Of a stretch of 64,000 nt of DNA, positions 30,555 through 41,902 are shown piece after piece. The DNA is taken from contig JAUZTG010000007.1 of assembly GCA_030734395.1 (NCBI GenBank), positions 1-64,000 on the forward strand, written 5' to 3'. A program made the position numbers and the translations under genes. The notes under the pieces are model-generated. The model worked only from the letters and a program-made list of their open reading frames with translations, searched no databases and had not been told where the DNA came from. The first letter of the stretch is position 1. Every line of letters begins with the position of its first letter. Source of the stretch: Sarocladium kiliense. Its lineage: Eukaryota; Ascomycota; Sordariomycetes; Hypocreales; Sarocladiaceae.

Positions 30555-33500
30555 CTACCCTACTAGATATTCAAACAAGGCCTCAAATCCGTAGAAATCC
30601 CTAGGCATACAGGCACCACGTCCCAACAAAGCCTGCTCCGCCGCCCAATTAGAACTGAAGGCGGCCAGCTGAACGGCCGTCAGACCACAACTGTCCTCAG
30701 CGTTAACGTCAGCTCCTCCATCACATAGAAGCCCGAGACAGGCCACATCCACCGCTTGAGTAGCCCACATAAGTGGCGTACGGTCCGTTCCGTCCCTTGA
30801 GTTCACATCGATGTCTTCGGTCTCAAGGAGTAGCCGGACAACTGCTGCATGGCTCTTGTGTGCGGCCCAAGATAGGGCTGTACGACCGGCTTTGCACCTC
30901 GTGTTGGGGCTCGCCTTACCAACCTCGAGTAGTAAGCGGACGATTATATTGTGGCCCCTCTTCGACGCTAGTAGTAATGGTGTCCAGCCATCCTTGTTGG
31001 CCACCGCAACGTCGGCGCCCTTCTCCACCAGGAACTTAACCACCTCGACGTGGCCACTATCAGCAGCAGAGTTGACCGGTGTCCAGCCGTCTTTGCTAGC
31101 CACCTCGATGTCCGCGCCCTTCTCCACCAGGAACTTGACCACCTCGATGTGGCCGTGGACAGCAGCAGCGTTGACCGGCGTCACGCCGTCATTATTAGCC
31201 ATCTTGATGTCCGCGCCCTTCTCCACCAGGAACTTGACCACCTCAACGTGACCAAAACCAGCAGCAGCGTAGACCGGTGTCCAGCCGTCTTTGCTAGCCA
31301 CCTCGATGTCCACGCCCTTCTCCACCAGGAACTTGACCACCTCGATGTGGCCGTGGACAGCAGCAGCGTTGACTGGCGTCCAGCCGTGTGTATTAGCCAC
31401 CTTAATGTCCGCGCCCTTCTCTACCAGGAACTTGACCACCTCAACGTGACCGTTAACAGCAGCAGCGTAGACCGGCGTCACGCCGTATGTATTAGCCACC
31501 TTAATATCAGCGCCCTTCTCCACCAGGAACTTGACCACCTCGACGTGGCCGTGGGCAGCAGCAGCGTTGACCGGCGTCACGCCGTGTGTATTAGCCACCT
31601 TAATGTCCGCGCCCTTCTCCACTAGGAACTTAACCACCTCGACGTAGCCACTATCAGCAGCAGAGTTGGCCGGTGTCCAGCCGTCTTTGCTAGCCACCTC
31701 GATGTCCGCGCCCTTCTCCACCAGGAACTTGACCACCTCGACGTGGCCACTATCAGCAGCAGAGTTGACCGGTGTCCAGCCGTCTTTGCTAGCCACATGA
31801 ATATCAGCGCCCTTCCCTACCAGGAACTTAACCACCTCGACGTGGCCGTGGGCAGCAGCAGCGTTGACTGGCGTCCAGCCGTGTGTATTAGCCACCTTAA
31901 TGTCCGCGCCCTTCTCTACCAGGAACTTGACCACCTCAACGTGACCGTTAACAGCAGCAGCGTAGACCGGCGTCACGCCGTATGTGTTGGCCACCTTGAT
32001 GTCCGCGCCCTTCTCTACCAGGAACTTGACCACCTCAACGTGACCGTTAACAGCAGCAGCGTAAACCGGCGTCCCGCCGTGTGTATTAGCCACCTTGATG
32101 TCCGCGCCCTTCTCTACCAGGAACTTGACCACCTCAACGTGACCGTTAACAGCAGCAGCGTTGACCGGCGTCACGCCGTATGTGTTGGCTACCTTAATGT
32201 CCGCGCCCTTCTCCACCAGGAACTTGACCACCTCGATGTGGCCGTGGACAGCAGCAGCGTGGACCGGTGCCCAGCCGTCCTTATTGGCCATCTTGATGTC
32301 GGTGCCCTTCTCCACCAGGAGCTTGACCACCTTGAGATGGCCACCATGGGCAGCTGAAGAGACCGGCGTCCATCCATACCAATTCATTACGTCAACCTGA
32401 GCACCACGTTGCAGCAGTGCCTGAACCAATTTCGACTGCCCATGACGTGATGCAGAGTAGAGTGGAGTTCTACCTGTGGCAGTTTTTGTCTCGATGTCAA
32501 CACCTGCGTCGAGGATCATCTCCGCAAGTTCAATATTCCCTTGGGAACAACACAGGTCAAGCACAGACCTTCCGACACAGCTCACAATTCGCCCAGAGAC
32601 GAGCTTCTGTATGTGATGGACCGCCACGATATCTAGGCCAAGCTTGAGGGCGTAGTAAGACGGCCCTGGAGGAGTCTCCTCGTTTTGTGCTTCCTGCTTT
32701 TCTTCTTCATCGTGCTTATCCAGCCACTTCCTCCACGCATCCCAGCACGAGTGGGACTCGCTCATGAATCTGAGGATGCGTTCCATGGTGCCTGAATCCT
32801 GTTCGAGCAGCACGCCCGATTTCGCATGGGCATGCCACGAGGCTGCTGCGTATTCTCGAAGAGCTGTCTGAAACGGTGACCCATGGATACTGGCGCCATT
32901 CTGCCAGGTCTGGGGAGACTCCACGTACCAGAGGCACAACCTCGCTAGTATGGTGTGTTGAATGTGTTCGTTAGATGCCCGCAGCGCCTCATTTTGCAAG
33001 ATGCCTCCTGTGGGTAAACGGCCGAAGAGGAATTGCCGGATGGTGAAATGCGCCAGGTGCACAGTCCGATCCCTCGGCCCTGACTCCGGATTCGATCCAC
33101 GAACCTCAAGAAGTGGCGCACAGAGCTTCAGAATTCCCTTCTCGATGTAGTCGTCGTCAACGGCATCAGGAAGCTCGTCCGCCAGAAGATCATCGTCTTC
33201 TTCGACAATCAACACAGCCTCCGTGATTTCACCTACGGTCAACGGCCGCAAAGCAAAAGCTGCCCAGCGCAGCAGTTTCACCGCACGGCGGCCGCGCGCT
33301 CTGCTCTCGATCTTGACCCAGCTCCGTTCATAGTTGTGGCTGAGTCCTGTCGGAGTGCCCACGAGGACGCGCTGGAGTTGCCTCGTGTTCATGTCCGTCT
33401 CGAGGGATTCCTCTTGCATTTTGAGCCATAGAAACTGGCCCTCGGATCGATCGGACATGGTCTTTGAGAGACTCGCCCTGACGTCCTCGCTCTTGTTTGG

Positions 33501-34912
33501 TAGCTTTCTGTCGACAATGTCTTGTGAGAACGTGGTGGCATCGTCATAAACATCTTCGGTCGATATTTGGTACTCGGTAACACGGCTTGGATCGCCGGCT
33601 CGTAGCGCCTGTCGAACCTCGGGCTCCTCACGGCTGACGACCAGGATCCGAGTGGCCGGCGTGGCCGCGTCCTTGACATCCTCAAGAAACCTCGCGACGG
33701 AGCTGCTGCTGTCGACCGGCGCGGTGCATTCGTCCAGGCCATCGACGACCAGATAGCAGCCCGGCCTAGCACGCAAAGCCTCGTGAAGGAGCTGTGTGAC
33801 GGTCGCACGGGTGGCAACCTGGTCATGCGTTGCCGTCCATCTCTGGTGGATGAGTGTGGACACATCCAGCTGCGATGCCGGATGCGACTCGAGCTGGGAA
33901 ACCCAGGATCGCACGACGATGTAGGGGTCATTGCGGCTCTCATGATCGGACGAAAAGAAGAAGTGGGCGACCGGCGTATCGGGGATGGCTGAAAGATGTT
34001 CGACGATGCGCGAGCACAGAATGGTCTTGCCAAAGCCGGGTCGTCCGTGGATCCATAGTATCTCGGGCGTGCCTGGTGGTGAATCCTGGGAGCTCCATCG
34101 GGCAAACTCCGGCCGTTCGAAGACCCATTCGCACGTGTCGGGCAATCTCCTGCGCCGCGAGTCCTCGTATCGCTCATTGGGGGAGTGCTGCCCCAGAACC
34201 CAGCTGCGCATCGCCCGTCGCGTGTCCGCTGGCATGATCCATTAGCTTGAGTCGCGTCACGGGCCGCACCGTCCTCACCTTGCATCCCGGCCAGCTGCTG
34301 GCGAATCCCAATCAAGGCCTGGCGAATCTCGGTTGACCATCCATGCTCCGAATCCATGCCGGGACCTGATACATTGCTCTGTGGGGAAGTACCTCGCGAG
34401 GCTTCGACGCTCTTGGTGTCTGGTGTTGGCCGCTTGCTCTCGCCTCGGTCGGGAGGTACCAGATCGTGCAGCCGCTGCACCAAATCGGCCAACTGCGTGA
34501 CCTGGCCTGTGCGGTCTCCCTTCCCCCACAAGGCCCAGGCAAGCTGCCGCCTTCTCGACCCGGCCGCTCCGTCGCGTGTTCGGGGTTGGTTGACCACACC
34601 GAGGGTGGCATTGTTCGCAAGATCACCCTTTGCCCTCCCGGTTTGAGGGGCATTGTTCGCGTCTAGGATCTTCAAGACCAGACCCCGGATTTCTTCCACC
34701 ACCGAGCGTGTTTCAGCCGAGAGTAGTCCTGTGTCGCCCACACGGTGGTCCCAGCGCTCAAACAGCAGCTGCCATGCCTCGAACTGCGCATTCAACACAC
34801 CCGTATCAGCGGCAAAAGACTGGTAGGCTTTCACTTTGTCCAGGATGTCCAGGCATGATCTGAGGAGGCCTGCGAGGCCGACTATGCCAACGCCGAGTCC
34901 TGCGGGCTCCAT
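30555..34912 (-). CDS. HeLo-NACHT-ankyrin NOD-like receptor (1435 aa)
   Basis: Exons are 34912-34279 and 34228-30555; the 50-nt intron has GTGAGG, GCTAAT and GCCAG. Residues 1-210 match the fungal HeLo prion-inhibition/propagation domain (MEPAGLGVGIVGLAGLLRSC, then VKAYQSFAADTGVLNAQFEA), a cell-death effector that acts on membranes. Near residue 270 NACHT begins: P-loop HGRPGFGKT, Walker-B-like YLVVDGLDEC, and a winged-helix part (FALRPLTVGEITEAVL, HLAHFTIRQFL). From about 770 ankyrin repeats start: a few ordinary units, 13 almost identical 33-aa units, then four ordinary ones. Frame, start and stop are intact. HeLo-NACHT-repeat proteins in other fungi control heterokaryon incompatibility or xenorecognition. 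That role here is inference from architecture and repeat homogeneity. NLRs also occur as Starship accessory genes. Confidence 0.92.
30985..32295 (-). repeat. 13 near-identical ankyrin units (99-nt period)
   Basis: A 99-nt DNA repeat encodes 33-aa ankyrin units built on TPVxAAAxxGHVEVVKFLVEKGADI. Thirteen copies share EVVKFLV(E/G)KG. Variation is confined to the loop before TP (ANTYG, ANTHG, ASKDG, ANNDG), the residue before TP (V, W or G) and the 'VNAAAVN / VYAAAVN / VNSAADS' helix face. Some neighbours form two-unit higher-order repeats (YGV followed by HGG or HGW). This is the high-internal-conservation pattern of fungal NLRs, where repeats are reshuffled by recombination and binding-face codons diversify. 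Confidence 0.9.
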
Positions 34913-35529
34913 GGTGCGAGTTGGTGAGTGAGAGAGTCTGGGGTCATCGCCGTAGGGTGAGGTGGGTATATCTTCTGCGCTGCAGCCTTGCGAGATGCCT
35001 CTCCTTTGGGCTGTGATCTGCCAGGACCACCCCTCAAACGCTGAACGGGGACGTGGCTCCAATCAGCCGTGGCGGCTGCAGGGGAGGACCGTCAACTGTC
35101 TGCCTTGCACCGCCACGCAAGTAATTCGGGCGGTCGCCAAACCTGGCCAACAGGCAAAGACCCAACTACCAGCGACAGTCACTTACTGGCCACGACGATG
35201 AATCAGACGTGTGGTCTGGCCGTCTCTAGGCTTTCAGTTCACGAAATTCCGGCGGTGCAAGGGTGGCTGCATTCGTGCACGCACCCGCCGAGGCCTAAGG
35301 CTGGCAGCTCACACGTCAGGCGAATCGCCAGCGTTGGGAGAGCGACTGCCGGGCTCGCTTTGGTCTCGGTGTGTGTCGGGCAGTGGTTCTGCCCCTTGTT
35401 TCTGCCCTCCATTTTCTTTCCGATGCTTTATTTGCCTCTTTGTGTGCCCATGTTGCGCGTGTGGACTAAAGTGAGAATAGTCGAGGCGGCTGTCCAACTG
35501 GTGTGCCTGCTCCACCATTCTCTCACCAT
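34913..35529. other. NLR upstream region
   Basis: About 620 bp between the NLR start and the LINE remnant. Pyrimidine-rich on the plus strand. Long overlapping ORFs exist but have no domain likeness. It probably carries the NLR promoter and decayed LINE 3' sequence. Confidence 0.4.
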
Positions 35530-36140
35530 CCCGTGGCCTCCTTCGCTGCTTTGTCCGTTGCTTCATTGCCCATGATTCCCATGTGTGCTGGTATCCACCT
35601 GACTTAAGTTATCAGTCCTTGGGCTCGGGGCTGCTGTATCTCCCTGGCGATGGTCGCGAGCAGATATGCCCCTGACTTCCCTCCCGGGTTGGCCGATGGT
35701 CTCATTGCTGCTTGATTGTCGGTGTAGATGAGAAGTTTGCTTCTCTTGTTGCCGTTCTCTCGGTCGCCCGGGCCAAATGGAGAGCTCGTATGATTCCTTG
35801 AAGTTCCCCAGCGTAGACCGTGGACGTGCTTTCTGTCCCCAGGTACGTGCTTTTGGTTTGGTTGGTGGTCGTGCAAACCGCTGCAGCGCCGATGTGGCCC
35901 TTGATGCCACTGCCATCTGTATATACGTGGATTGCGTCCGTTTCACGTTCCTGCTGCCTCTGGTGTTCTTTTTGTGCCCTTTCTGCATTATCTTCGATGT
36001 GAAATGCCGATTCGTAGCATTGTTTGTCCTCCCTATCGTAACAAGGTTGTGCTTCCGGATTTGCTGTTCATAGGGATCAGGTGCATCTCCACCTCCAGCG
36101 CGGGGAAAGATGTAGCTCTGAAGGCGCCGCACATTTACGT
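35530..36140 (-). mobile_element. RNase H end of a Tad-like non-LTR retrotransposon
   Basis: On the minus strand three consecutive frames give an RNase H domain: VYTDGSGIKGHIGAAAVC and YLGTESTSTVYAGELQGI (about 35945-35770), IYTDNQAAMRP with GGKSGAYLLATIA (about 35740-35640), then VRWIPAHMGIMGNEATDKAA (about 35610-35545). This order and wording match the C-terminal RNase H of fungal Tad-clade LINEs. At least two frameshifts separate the blocks, and no reverse transcriptase precedes them, so it is a dead 5'-truncated piece. No poly-A tail or target duplication could be fixed by eye. Confidence 0.8.
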
Positions 36141-36304
36141 CGAAGCTCTCACGCCTAGATAGTTTCGCTTTGCCACGATTATTCTAGAGTACGTGGCGCG
36201 CTATGGCTGTGCGGCCTTCGGGAAATCATCGGGTGACACACGTCATTTGAAACCCCAGATATAGAAAGCCATGGTTCAATTTTCCCACTTGCAACTCCGG
36301 CGAC

Positions 36305-37213
36305 ATGGATTCGAAATTCAACGATACGAAGCTTTTTAGCTATTCGGATGGAGAGATTGTCAACTATATTACTTCTCTCCCCTGCTTACCTAAGTTTTCG
36401 AACATCATACCCCTGTCTTCCAAGTATCTGGCTAAGGGCTATGCTGAGGATGAGGTCGAAGATGCTGTGAGAGCTGTGGAGTTCGCATCTCAGCTTGGAA
36501 TTTGCGTCCCACGCATTCAGCGAACTGTCCAGGTCGACGATGCTTTCTATTGCATTATGGATAGGGTTTCTGGAAAGACACTAGATGTGGCATGGCCAGA
36601 GCTTGGTTGGATAGCAAGCTTGAGACTGGCCTTCAAACTTCGTCACATCATTCAACGCTTGAGATCGGCCGAATCAACCTTTGCTGGATCATTAGCAACG
36701 GGCAAATGCAGGTCATATTATCTCGACGATACTTTCGGCTTGCCACCCAGAGCAAACTTCGATGATGTCAATGCTTTCATGAACTTCTGGGCGAATTTTG
36801 TCACACCGCGTCAGGAGGTCAAGAAGACGCCAGCTGAACACTCGATCTGCCAGAGGCCGGTCTTTTTATCCAATCGACCATTTGTTTTCACTCATCACGA
36901 TTTGGCACCTCGTAATATCATACTTGACCGCGAGGGGCAGCTTTGGCTTATCGATTGGGATTGTGCGGGGTTTTATCCCAAGTTCTTCGAGCACGCCGGC
37001 ATGCAGAACTTCATATCTACCGGGTGGAACAAGTTCGCGCTGTGGCGATGGAAACTGTTCACCTGGATTGCGTGCGGATTTTACGATAGGGAATCTCGGT
37101 GGCTAGAAATCATCAGATCCAGGTTCACGCGCTTCCGCCCTGCGCGTCGATTCAACATGCGAGCAAATGGGTATGCTGCTGTTTCTGGCAAGCCCGACAA
37201 CGACGTTGAATAA
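36305..37213 (+). CDS. aminoglycoside-phosphotransferase-like kinase-fold protein (302 aa)
   Basis: A single exon from the ATG at 36305. Catalytic loop FTHHDLAPRNIIL (HxDxxxxN) and metal-binding LIDWDCAGFYP (DxD) identify the APH/choline kinase fold. The N-terminal lobe is partly recognisable (EDEVEDAVRAVEFASQLGICVPRI). Such proteins are greatly expanded in ascomycetes, and most have no known substrate. Motif residues are intact, so phosphotransferase activity is possible. The cluster of neighbours gives no hint of substrate. Confidence 0.8.
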   Translation: MDSKFNDTKLFSYSDGEIVNYITSLPCLPKFSNIIPLSSKYLAKGYAEDEVEDAVRAVEFASQLGICVPRIQRTVQVDDAFYCIMDRVSGKTLDVAWPELGWIASLRLAFKLRHIIQRLRSAESTFAGSLATGKCRSYYLDDTFGLPPRANFDDVNAFMNFWANFVTPRQEVKKTPAEHSICQRPVFLSNRPFVFTHHDLAPRNIILDREGQLWLIDWDCAGFYPKFFEHAGMQNFISTGWNKFALWRWKLFTWIACGFYDRESRWLEIIRSRFTRFRPARRFNMRANGYAAVSGKPDNDVE

Positions 37214-37470
37214 GCAGGGTCGAGGAAAGAGGGTGCACGGTTGTTGCTTAAAGAGCTCTATGATGTACGATCTGTACTGTTATTGGTATCCCCGTTCGAA
37301 GTGCTGATATCGTTGTGAGCATAGACTATGGAATGCGAATGGTCAACCGCCGCGTGCAAAGGCAAGAGCTAGTCCTATTGCTGTTAAGGTGGCGGTAGGC
37401 TTTACTGGCGAAATGTGTGGTGAAGTCACCCGTAAGCCTTCCCTCCACTAGCGACGTGTTAACAGGGGGA

Positions 37471-38285
37471 ATGTGTACAGGGGAGAGTTCGTTGAGCATC
37501 CCCTCCTCTAGGACCAATGTGCCACAGTTGCCGCTGAACTTTTCTAATGCACAGATGGATTCGGGGAGCTCTAGCTCTCCCTCCAAGGAAGCCGTAAATG
37601 CTTGCCCGGACGCTTTGGCGGTAGCTATACCCAGGTGAGTTACCAAACCTTTACTGTGAACATTACTTATCAAGCTTCAGATACTTCAACAACCCCAGCT
37701 TTGCAGATGTGTACATTCAGCTCGGGGTAGTCAAGCTGCCGGCACATCGGCTTGTACTCGCTGCTCATAGTGAATACTTCAGCGCTGCTCTCCGCGAGGA
37801 GTTTAAAGAGGGCCAAACTAAGTGTTTCGAATTCAAGGAAGGAAGTATGAAGGCTCATTGGAGGGCTTTCCAATACATGTATACGGGATCTTATTCGAGT
37901 GATGCTGCATCACAGCTTGATGCACAAGGTACGTATGCCTGCAAGAACAAGTACTGTCGCTAACAGCAACGACGTAGATGATGATCAGCTGCTCAGGGAT
38001 GTGCGCGTATTTGCTTTAGCGGAATATTTTGACGTCGCCGCTTTGAAGAGTCATAGTCTGCAGACTTTTGAGATAAAGGTTCGGGATTTGTGGGTAAGTG
38101 AGTCGTTCGTGGACTGTATCAGGGAAGTCTATAGTACGACAAATGACCCTGAGTGGATGATGAGAAAATGGGTCGTTGATACGTCGAGGGGTCATCTAAA
38201 GAAGCTGATGACTGGATCTCCTTTTCGGGATTTGCTTAGCGATGGCGGTGATTTTGTCGTTGACTTGCTCAACACCGATGGGTAA
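37471..38285 (+). CDS. BTB/POZ domain protein (239 aa)
   Basis: Exons are 37471-37634, 37681-37928 and 37978-38285; introns are 46 nt (GTGAGT ... CTTCAG) and 49 nt (GTACGT, CGCTAAC, GTAG). The BTB domain spans about 55-135 (FADVYIQLGVVKLPAHRLVL, EYFSAALREEFKEG, FQYMYTGSYS). It is followed by the typical helix block RVFALAEYFDVAALKSHSLQ and a C-terminal helical part. The first ATG in frame is 37471; the 50 residues before the domain are Ser/Pro-rich. Likely a protein-interaction adaptor. It is not a close copy of the GLFG-bearing BTB protein at 10783. Confidence 0.75.
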
Positions 38286-38623
38286 GATGCCTGCGACCAT
38301 CCAAAGATCTCTGTTGTTGGGGTCGTTCACTGCCTACGACCAAGATTCGGGGGCCTCAGATCCTGCCATACTGTCACATTATAGAGCCCTTTGTTTCAGC
38401 CACTACGCATGTCTCATATTCAGCTGGAATCTTGTCCAATGTGATCAAATGTGGCTTCATCGTGCTCACCGCTCGTCTTAAGACAGTGCAAACTAGGCAC
38501 CTCCCCAATTTTCAATATAAGTAATGTATCGATGCAGTTTCGTAGGCTTACAAGTTGCCCCAATCTCGCTCCTCACTCTCTCTGAATCATCAAGCCCTAA
38601 ACGAGTATTGACAGCTACAAGCG

Positions 38624-39517
38624 ATGACAGCCCTTCCTGATATTCTGACTTCCGAGGGCGGGGCTCTCTCTCCCAAGCCGCGAACATCCGCAGCGCTCTC
38701 TGTAACCGAAGAGCCAAAAAATCCTGAAGGACTTGACCGAGTTACAAGTCTTCTCAACGAGTTTAAAATCGAAACAGCTTGTGCAGCCGTCATGATTGAT
38801 ACAGCTACGACTATGGCCAAGCTGGTAGATGACCTTGAGGGACTGCCTATCGACCCACCGTCGCTTTACATTGACCTCGAGGGGGAAAACCTTTCTCGGG
38901 AAGGGACCATTTCTATTCTGCAGCTACACTTACATCCAAAGAAGGTCACCTATCTCATCGACATCCTCACATTGCGCGAACAAGCCTTCACTACGCTTAG
39001 TGACAACGGTCGCACCTTTCGATAGGTCTTGGAAGATGCCAAAATCCCCAAGGTTATTTTCGATGTGCGCAATGACTCTGACGCACTTCACACTCACTAT
39101 CGCGTCCGACTAGCTGGCATACAAGACCTTCAGCTTATGGAGTTAGCAACTCGAAGCTTTAGTCGGCGCCACGTAAATGGACTGGCAAAGTGCATCGAGA
39201 GAGATGCCTCCCTGTCTTTCGAAGAGAACCAACAATGGAAGAGGTGCAAGGATAAAGGAGTGCATCTTTTCGCTCCTGAGCGTGGTGGTAGTTACGAGGT
39301 GTTCAACGACCGTCCATTGCGGGAAGAGATTAAGGAATATTGTATTCAAGACGTACACTTTCTTCCCCGTTTATGGGACTATTACAACAGGAAGCTATCA
39401 CAGACCTGGCGGAATAGGGTTACGAGAGCTACTTTGGACAGGGTGAATGAGTCTCAGTCCAGCAGTTATGTTCCTCATGGGCGACACAAGGCTCTCGCCC
39501 CGCTAGGGTGGGTGTAG
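38624..39517 (+). pseudogene. 3'-5' exonuclease domain gene with internal TAG
   Basis: The frame from the ATG at 38624 carries the three DEDD-type exonuclease motifs: LYIDLEGENL (Exo I, DxE), VIFDVRNDSDAL (Exo II, D) and EYCIQDVHFLPRLW (Exo III, YxxxD). One in-frame TAG at 39023-39025 separates Exo I from Exo II/III. The frame is otherwise open to 39517, with no intron that could remove the stop (no GT..AG pair of usable length around it). The expected codon is probably CAG, a single C-to-T change. Relatives are WRN/Rrp6-like nuclease-domain proteins of about 300 aa common in fungi. As it stands only Exo I would be made. Confidence 0.75.
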
Positions 39518-41092
39518 TCTGGGCACACAGGTAGTCAAAGTGATATTCATCTTGATCGCTTAAAGGTTTCCTCGCGTCCGCTTCGCGGCCTCTTGGGTAC
39601 ATATCGTGGACTCATACTAGGGGAACGCGGAGAGCGAGCACGAGGTGTCGGCAGAAAATGTAGTTTCATGAGCTGTGCAATGATGAATTAGTCTCCTGCG
39701 ACCGCATCTGTATCAGATTTGAGGAACCAAATGGTGAGATAGCATGGCGGAAGGTATGTACCTAGCACCTCCGGCCTTCCCCGAACACAGCATTGCCTTT
39801 CAGGTGCATAGGCTCACGTTGCCGAAACCGGCCAGAGGGCCGCTTCGATTTGCTTTCCAAAAGATATGATTGGCTGAGTCGCAGCGTTGTACTCAAGCTT
39901 AAGCCGTGGCCGAAAGCGAATCCATAAGCCGACCTGGTATTCGATGCTGCAATAAAGGTATTGTTTGGACGAAAGAACACCTCTTTGAGTCGCTCTGCTC
40001 CTCGTTGGCGTTGGGCAATCTTCATTGGCTGCGCTAGACAAAAGCCCTGTAACTTCTGAGGAATTGGTGTCCATGGCTTCTTGAAGTTTGTTAGCAAGGT
40101 TCTGAAATGAGCCTTCACGGCTGTCAGTGGTCGCCTTGAGTGAACACTGGCAGCTGTGTGCAATTGCTGAGTCTATAAGTTGACCGCCAGCAGTAGTTGT
40201 TGTAAACTCCTTTCGAAACTGAACATACTCATTAACTTGTCGCTGATGATTCGGTCTTTACAGTAGTAACCCACTTGTACACATAGAGCAGGAGCAACAC
40301 TCCTCAGCATCACCGCCTGCTGCTGTGTTATGTACTTAGCCGGTGGCGAGGTCCATCGCTGGTATCGCCGTCGGTGCGCGTGTGAGATGCGGTACATTCC
40401 CCACCTAGGATGAAGGCTCGTGTAGGAAGCTGGCTGACTTACTACATCCAAGTGCACGCGGCGCCTTGTCCATAGCGGAATGACTCTCGTAATAGAACAG
40501 CATGTTGCGAATTCCTTTGGACAGTGATATTTAAGGGGAGAGTCCCTAGGCTAGGCCCAAATGTTCTAGATGTTCTGAGTTCCGGTTTGCGACGCCATCT
40601 CGATTTACCTGGAAGGCTAGATGAGGAAGGAGTATTAGCTACTGCTGAGACGTTGCCCAATACAGACGCTGGTCTAACGCTGGGCCATGTAGAGATCAAT
40701 GATATTAACTCTGGAAGGGAACAGTCCATACCTGATAATATCCTGGTGGATGATCTAAAGCTCGTATCTCAGAGCCAGAGTATCATAGCGACATACTCGT
40801 TTGAACAAAGGGATTGGCGTCAAGCCACACTGACTACAGCCGCGCCCGGAGTCACTCTCGTCCTTACATCGTTATGAGAATGTGATAACGATCTCTTGCG
40901 AAGAAAAATGCCTCATAGAACAGAAGGAGTGTTTTGCCGCGCAGCATTTCATTGGTGTACCGTTGTGTCGGTAACAAATCACAACCCAAGGTCGCGGCGC
41001 TTATTGTGATGTCAAGGCGGCTCGGGTGAGGATGTGATAAAAAGCGAGACTGCAGCACTTCCTCTAAATTTCTACCAAGTTTGTCAATCATC
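39518..41092. other. intergenic, one doubtful small ORF
   Basis: About 1.57 kb. A minus-strand ORF at 39814-40074 has an ATG in fair context (GCCATGGAC) and encodes 86 aa with a YLYCSIEYQVGLWIRF stretch, but nothing else supports it. Other ORFs look random. Confidence 0.35.
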
Positions 41093-41482
41093 ATGTGTTT
41101 CTATGACCAAGTCGTCTGGAGTTGCGGAGCTTGGAGGTGGACAAAATTCCGCCATCAATGTAACAAGGTATACCGCGTTGGCGAAACATGTGGCTTAAAA
41201 TTATGCTACGACACCACCCGCGAGGAAGAACCCTGCAAACTCTGCGAAACCCTTTCCGTCAAACGTCGCAGGATCGATAAAATGGAGGCCGATATACAGA
41301 GGTGGCTTTCCGAGGGCGACCGGCCAGCCACTGTCGAAAAGGGAAGAGAGGTACTTGCCGTTCTTGAGCGTCAGGCAACAAAGCTCCGCAAACGCCATAA
41401 CACTGCGCAACCTCTGCGCATTGAGATAGGTGTTCGGAAGGCAAGGCTTTCCAGCATATCTGGCAAATGCTCAGGAACTTAA
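41093..41482 (+). CDS. small Cys-rich fungal protein (129 aa)
   Basis: The ATG is at 41093 (MCFYDQVVWSCG). Cysteine pairs occur in the order CG..., HC, ETCGLKLC and EPCKLC, followed by a basic helix (VKRRRIDKMEADIQRW) and a charged C-terminal helix. This 'MCFYDQ...W..F..HC...E.CG' beginning is one I know from small ascomycete proteins of unknown function. The Cys/His set may bind zinc. There is no signal peptide. Apparently intact. Confidence 0.65.
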   Translation: MCFYDQVVWSCGAWRWTKFRHQCNKVYRVGETCGLKLCYDTTREEEPCKLCETLSVKRRRIDKMEADIQRWLSEGDRPATVEKGREVLAVLERQATKLRKRHNTAQPLRIEIGVRKARLSSISGKCSGT

Positions 41483-41902
41483 ACGAAAAGGGAATGCCAG
41501 AGCCGGGAAGGCGACAAAACAGAAGTGGTATCATCCACTCAATCTCCTCATCGCAGTGTAAGAACCTATCACCACTCGGCTGTGTTCAGCGCTACTTGTA
41601 CATATAAAGTCAGGAGCAAGGAAATATTGCCAGGACGTACATATTTCCCATATAAAGATCGCAACTAGGTGCATGTCATGTAATACCTCGCTATAAGGAT
41701 TTAATGTCGAATTGGGCTGCCATGAATTCACCAAAAGCTAATACTACAACTCGCTACAACGCGTCTTCGGCTATCCAAAAACCCAACTTATCAGCTGAAG
41801 GAGCAAATGTGAAAGTCAATGACTGCAGTACCAAGGTGCCATGAATACCTGCAGACTTATTGTTCAAAGGCTTCCACCTGTAGACACTTATAATGCGCTC
41901 AT

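Noticed and set aside
30773..32400. Plus-strand ORFs across the ankyrin repeats
   Set aside because: Shadows of the 99-nt repeat, whose period keeps the opposite strand open.
33389..34228. Extension of the HeLo frame past 34279 without splicing
   Set aside because: The frame loses all domain likeness there, while a good 50-nt intron joins it to the NACHT frame.
35069..35575. 168-codon plus-strand ORF
   Set aside because: Overlaps the LINE RNase H remnant and NLR upstream DNA; no domain and pyrimidine-rich low-complexity sequence.
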